From NCBI RefSeq assembly GCF_014229245.1, contig NZ_JAARZJ010000007.1:62001-126000 (forward strand): DNA of 64,000 nt, written 5' to 3'. The notes below the pieces were generated by a model. The model saw nothing but the letters and a program-made list of their open reading frames with translations. It was not told the origin of the DNA and ran no database searches. Position 1 is the stretch's first letter, and every line of letters begins with the position of its first letter. The position numbers were made by a program, and so were the translations under genes. Of the stretch, positions 60,702-64,000 are shown in pieces. The stretch comes from Listeria farberi. Lineage in GTDB: Bacteria > Bacillota > Bacilli > Lactobacillales > Listeriaceae.

Positions 60702-62609
60702 TTGAAAAGGACTACTCGCTACAGTAGAAAATATGTTCCGAGTATTGATGGACTTCGAGCACTCGCTGTTATCGCTGTTATCGCCTACCATTTGAACTTC
60801 AGTTGGGCTAAAGGCGGATTTATCGGCGTAGACATATTTTTCGTCTTATCTGGTTATTTAATTACAAATATATTGTTAACACAATGGGAAAAAAATCAAT
60901 CACTTCAATTAAAGCAATTTTGGCTCAGACGCTTTCGAAGACTTATTCCAGCTGTTTATGTGATGATTGTGGTTGTTGTTATTTATTCCGTATTTTTCCA
61001 TCCTGAAATTTTAAAAAACTTACGTGGTGACGCTATCGCTTCATTCTTTTATGTAAGTAATTGGTGGTTTATTTTCCATAATATATCTTATTTCGATTCA
61101 TTTGGACTTCCATCACCCTTAAAAAACTTATGGTCTCTTGCTATAGAAGAACAGTTTTATATGGTTTGGCCTTTGTTTTTACTCGTATTCCTCAAGTGGG
61201 TTAAAAATCCTAAATTACTTTTAAAAATCGTCATAGGCTTAGGTCTTCTTTCTGCAATTTTGATGACTGTTTTATATGTCCCAGGAACTGATCCAAGTCG
61301 AGTTTATTACGGAACAGACACAAGAGCATTTGATTTACTAGCTGGTTGTGCGCTCGCTTTTGTTTGGCCCTTTAATCGACTTAGTCCTGTTGTACCGAAG
61401 AAAAGTAAGGCAGCACTTAATATCGCTGGAACAATCAGTATTCTTTTCTTTGTATTATTTACAGCTTTTGTGAGTGAGTACCAACCATTTTTATATCGTG
61501 GAGGGTTGTTGTTCGTTGCTATTCTTGGTGTTATCATGATTGCAACTATTTCCCATCCAGCCTCTTATTTAAGCAAAATATTTAGTTTTAAACCGCTTAG
61601 ATGGATTGGGACACGCTCCTATGGTATTTATTTATGGCATTATCCAATTATTACATTGACTACTCCTGTTTTAGAAATCACCCAACCTAATATTTGGCGA
61701 GCTATCTTACAAGTTGCTGCAACAGTTATTATCGCCGAATTATCGTTCCGCTTCATTGAAACACCTATTCGCAAAAACGGTTTTATTAATTATTTTAAAG
61801 GCTTTAAAGATAAAAATTATTTTGTCTGGAAAAATAAACCGATTGGTAAATGGCTTAGTCTTGCTGGGGTTGTCGCTGTTTTAGCCGTTTTTTCGCTTGG
61901 GATGACAAATGTTCTTTCAGTCAATACAAGCGCCGAAAACCAACAAACATCAGTTAAAACTACGTCTTCTAATAAAGATACTAAGAAAGAAAACAAAAAA
62001 AATACAGAAGCGAAAGAAAAATCACCGACAGATACAAAGAAAAAGAAAGAAACCGAAACGAAAAAGGCTACGACTCCAAGCGATCCAGCGCAATCAGATA
62101 AAGAAAATAAAGCTGCTACTCCGCCCCCTACGATTACTCAAACAGTAGCAATTGGTGATTCGGTCATGCTTGATATCGAACCATACTTAAAAGAAGCTGT
62201 TCCTAATGTAACAATTGATGGTCTAGTTGGTCGACAGTTACGTGATGCTATAAATACCGCAACTGGTTATAAGGAATTTAATAGCAAAAATAGTGCAGTA
62301 ATCTTAGAACTTGGTACAAACGGTCCTTTCACGGAAGAACAACTAAATACGCTATTAGATCAATTCGACAAAGCGACTATTTATCTTGTAAATACAAGAG
62401 TTCCTAGAGGATGGCAAAATGAAGTAAATAAGAGTATTGCTAATGCAGATTCACGTCCAAATGTGACCGTAGTTGATTGGTATTCACGCTCAAGTGGCCA
62501 GTCACAATACTTTGCTCCTGATGGTGTTCATTTAACCAAAACTGGAGCTCAAGCATATGTTGCAATGTTAACTAGTGTAATGAAAAAAAAACAAGTTGCC
62601 CCTAGCTAG
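60702..62609 (+). CDS. oatA: Peptidoglycan O-acetyltransferase OatA
   Basis: Membrane acyltransferase-3 domain with about ten helices (residues 10-400, starting VPSIDGLRALAVIAVIAYHL), a Lys/Thr/Glu-rich linker (about 405-475), and an extracellular SGNH esterase-like domain with GDS at 485-487 and DGVH at 607-610. It O-acetylates MurNAc and gives lysozyme resistance in Listeria. 635 residues. Start TTG with AGGAGA upstream. It is separated from luxS by only about 155 bp. Confidence 0.93.
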   Translation: MKRTTRYSRKYVPSIDGLRALAVIAVIAYHLNFSWAKGGFIGVDIFFVLSGYLITNILLTQWEKNQSLQLKQFWLRRFRRLIPAVYVMIVVVVIYSVFFHPEILKNLRGDAIASFFYVSNWWFIFHNISYFDSFGLPSPLKNLWSLAIEEQFYMVWPLFLLVFLKWVKNPKLLLKIVIGLGLLSAILMTVLYVPGTDPSRVYYGTDTRAFDLLAGCALAFVWPFNRLSPVVPKKSKAALNIAGTISILFFVLFTAFVSEYQPFLYRGGLLFVAILGVIMIATISHPASYLSKIFSFKPLRWIGTRSYGIYLWHYPIITLTTPVLEITQPNIWRAILQVAATVIIAELSFRFIETPIRKNGFINYFKGFKDKNYFVWKNKPIGKWLSLAGVVAVLAVFSLGMTNVLSVNTSAENQQTSVKTTSSNKDTKKENKKNTEAKEKSPTDTKKKKETETKKATTPSDPAQSDKENKAATPPPTITQTVAIGDSVMLDIEPYLKEAVPNVTIDGLVGRQLRDAINTATGYKEFNSKNSAVILELGTNGPFTEEQLNTLLDQFDKATIYLVNTRVPRGWQNEVNKSIANADSRPNVTVVDWYSRSSGQSQYFAPDGVHLTKTGAQAYVAMLTSVMKKKQVAPS

Positions 62610-62622
62610 GGGCAACTTGTTT
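62589..62622 (+). terminator. Terminator of oatA overlapping its stop codon
   Basis: AAACAAGTTGCCCC and GGGGCAACTTGTTT pair perfectly over 14 bp around TAGCTA, then TTTTTT. The TAG stop lies in the hairpin. Confidence 0.92.
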
Positions 62623-62764
62623 TTTAGTCACGTTTGCAAAATCAGGTCAAGAAACTAGTTGAAATAGGGCTATAACCGCTCCACTACAAAGCTAGACTTT
62701 ATTTGTTTTAGGTTACACCAGGATGTTGTTCCTCTTTAAAATTATTTGTAGAGAATTTTTCACT

Positions 62765-63232
62765 TTATTCCTCGAAAACATTTTTCCATTCGTTTCGTTT
62801 TGCTAAAAATTCTGCTGCCAGCTTTTTCGCCCCTTCCAAACTATGACTAGCTGCCCAGCCGCATTGAACTTCATTACAGGCTGGAACTGCATCTGCTGCT
62901 AATACATCCGTTAAAGTCGTAGCTAAAATCTCTAAAACGTCATCATAATCAGTGTGATTGATAAATGATACATAAAAACCAGTCTGGCAACCCATTGGGC
63001 TAATATCTACTAATTTATCTGTATGGTTTCGTGCAAGTTCAGCCATCAAATGCTCTAAAGAGTGCAGTGCTGGCATTTCCATATGTTCTTTATTAGGTTG
63101 TTTAAAGCGCACATCATACTTATAAATTTCGTCCCCATGCATGCCGACTTTTGTGCCAGCAAGCCTCACAAACGGCGCTTTTACTTTGGTGTGGTCTAAA
63201 TTAAAACTTTCTACATTCATTCTTTCTGCCAT
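62765..63232 (-). CDS. luxS: S-ribosylhomocysteine lyase LuxS
   Basis: Metalloenzyme of the activated methyl cycle that releases homocysteine and the AI-2 precursor DPD. 155 residues from ATG 63232. Metal ligands His57 and His61 in HSLEH and Cys124 in NEVQCGW; catalytic Cys82 in MGCQTG. SD AGGAGGG. The 62623-62764 gap on its 3' side holds no gene that I can see. Confidence 0.97.
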   Translation of the reverse strand: MAERMNVESFNLDHTKVKAPFVRLAGTKVGMHGDEIYKYDVRFKQPNKEHMEMPALHSLEHLMAELARNHTDKLVDISPMGCQTGFYVSFINHTDYDDVLEILATTLTDVLAADAVPACNEVQCGWAASHSLEGAKKLAAEFLAKRNEWKNVFEE

Positions 63233-63267
63233 CAATATACCCTCCTTTTATTCTTAGTCATTATAGC

Positions 63268-63312
63268 AAAAAAAAGAATTCTTGCATATTTTCTATGCAA
63301 GAATTCTTTTTT
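63268..63312 (-). terminator. Terminator after parC
   Basis: GAATTCTTGCATA (63276-63288) and TATGCAAGAATTC (63294-63306) are perfect inverses with A- and T-runs on both sides; it follows the parC stop. Confidence 0.9.
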
Positions 63313-64000
63313 ATTCGTCTTTAACATCTGTTGTATCTTTTATTTCTGGAATATCCAACCATATAGAAGTTGGCTCACCTTCCATTGTTTCATCTAATAC
63401 AAAGGATCCGTTAGAATAGCGATCCGTCACTCGTAGATTAGCAACGTCGATTTCGACAATTTGGTCTGTATTTGTTTCGATAAATAGATGATCGTTATTA
63501 TCAGCAAGCGTTAAACCAATGAAACGATGCGGATTACTTTTCAGTTCGCGTAACATTAATAAGCCGCGTTTTGCTCTTGAGATTGGTTCGAATTCACTAG
63601 CTTTCATTTGTTTAAGTGAGCCTCGCTGTGTGGCAAGAAGGATATGTTTTTGTTCGTTCGGCATAAGTACTACACCACCCACAACTATATCTTCTTGTTT
63701 TAAGTTAATCGCTTTTACACCAGCTGTTCTTGCACCAGATTCTGGAATTTCAGTAATCGAATAGCGAAGACCATAACCATTTTTGGTTGCTAAGAAAATA
63801 TCTTCTGTGCCATCAATTAGATAAACACTTAGTAGCTCATCATCATCTTTTAGTTTAATCGCCATCATCGATTTAGAATAGCGCTGTGGTTTATAATTCG
63901 TAATAGCCGACTGCTTGATCATGCCATTTTTAGTAACGAATAAAAAGCGTTTTTCTTCTGAAAAGGCTTGGATTGCGATAGCAGAACGGATTTCTTCTCC
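63311..64000 (-). CDS. parC: DNA topoisomerase IV subunit A (partial, C-terminal part)
   Basis: The visible 229 residues are the C-terminal beta-pinwheel of a type IIA topoisomerase: repeats such as YLIDGTEDIFLATKNGYGLRYSITEIP, HILLATQRGSLKQMKASEF and AKRGLLMLREL. The reading frame is open up to the right edge, so the start and catalytic Tyr lie outside. The blade and tail sequence fit ParC more than GyrA, which would carry a GyrA-box (QRRGGKG); that box is not seen. The identification also matches Listeria gene order next to luxS. Confidence 0.9.
   Translation of the reverse strand, partial: GEEIRSAIAIQAFSEEKRFLFVTKNGMIKQSAITNYKPQRYSKSMMAIKLKDDDELLSVYLIDGTEDIFLATKNGYGLRYSITEIPESGARTAGVKAINLKQEDIVVGGVVLMPNEQKHILLATQRGSLKQMKASEFEPISRAKRGLLMLRELKSNPHRFIGLTLADNNDHLFIETNTDQIVEIDVANLRVTDRYSNGSFVLDETMEGEPTSIWLDIPEIKDTTDVKDE

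Overview
The window is a stretch of a low-GC Gram-positive (Firmicutes) chromosome that I recognise as Listeria, of the L. monocytogenes/L. innocua type. The evidence is protein similarity and gene order: accB-efp-pepP, gcvT-gcvPA-gcvPB, the comG operon, glcK-yqgQ-rhomboid, pnp-rpsO-ribF-truB-rbfA-infB-nusA-rimP-polC-proS-rseP-dxr-cdsA-uppS-frr-pyrH, tkt, yneA/lexA, glnR-glnA, hflX-hfq-miaA, glpD, oatA, luxS and parC. The species call rests on memory of Listeria gene order. Both edges cut a gene: accB on the left and parC on the right. No rRNA, tRNA, CRISPR array, insertion sequence or prophage is visible.

Region by region. 1-4085: accB (partial), efp and pepP on the minus strand face a plus-strand set of small membrane proteins (YqhQ, YqhP-like, rhodanese YqhL). 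4086-8180: glycine cleavage genes gcvT-gcvPA-gcvPB behind a single-aptamer glycine riboswitch with a terminator. 8370-12348: a complete seven-gene comG competence pilus operon with ComK-like AT-boxes upstream. 12364-17186: a lipoprotein, glucokinase, YqgQ, a rhomboid protease with TPR-like tail, 5-formyl-THF cyclo-ligase and ribosomal protein L33. 17384-19449: two small membrane proteins and a second RsgA-type GTPase behind a candidate leader-peptide attenuator. 19491-41419: a long minus-strand housekeeping block for RNA turnover, translation initiation, transcription factors, DNA polymerase III PolC, isoprenoid and phospholipid precursors, ribosome recycling and UMP kinase.

41732-45854 is the main accessory-looking island. 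It is a tight plus-strand run encoding an unknown protein, a compact SNF2-type helicase, an IbrA-like PAPS-reductase-family protein (split by a +1 frameshift), an IbrB-like ParB-fold protein and a SAM methyltransferase. It sits next to pyrH, where other Firmicutes carry rpsB-tsf. This is the best candidate in the window for an undescribed nucleic-acid-modifying or regulatory system.

45903-64000: yneF, tkt, ynzC, the SOS pair yneA/lexA with LexA boxes between them, a GNAT acetyltransferase, an ArsB-type transporter, glnR-glnA with GlnR operators on a textbook sigma-A promoter, an aluminium-resistance-type PLP enzyme overlapping hflX, hfq-miaA, glpD with a cre-overlapped promoter and a leader terminator of the GlpP-controlled kind, a glycerophosphodiesterase, the peptidoglycan O-acetyltransferase oatA, luxS and the 3' part of parC. 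Most genes are ordinary core genes, so the novelty lies in the 41.7-45.1 kb island and in several cis-regulatory structures.
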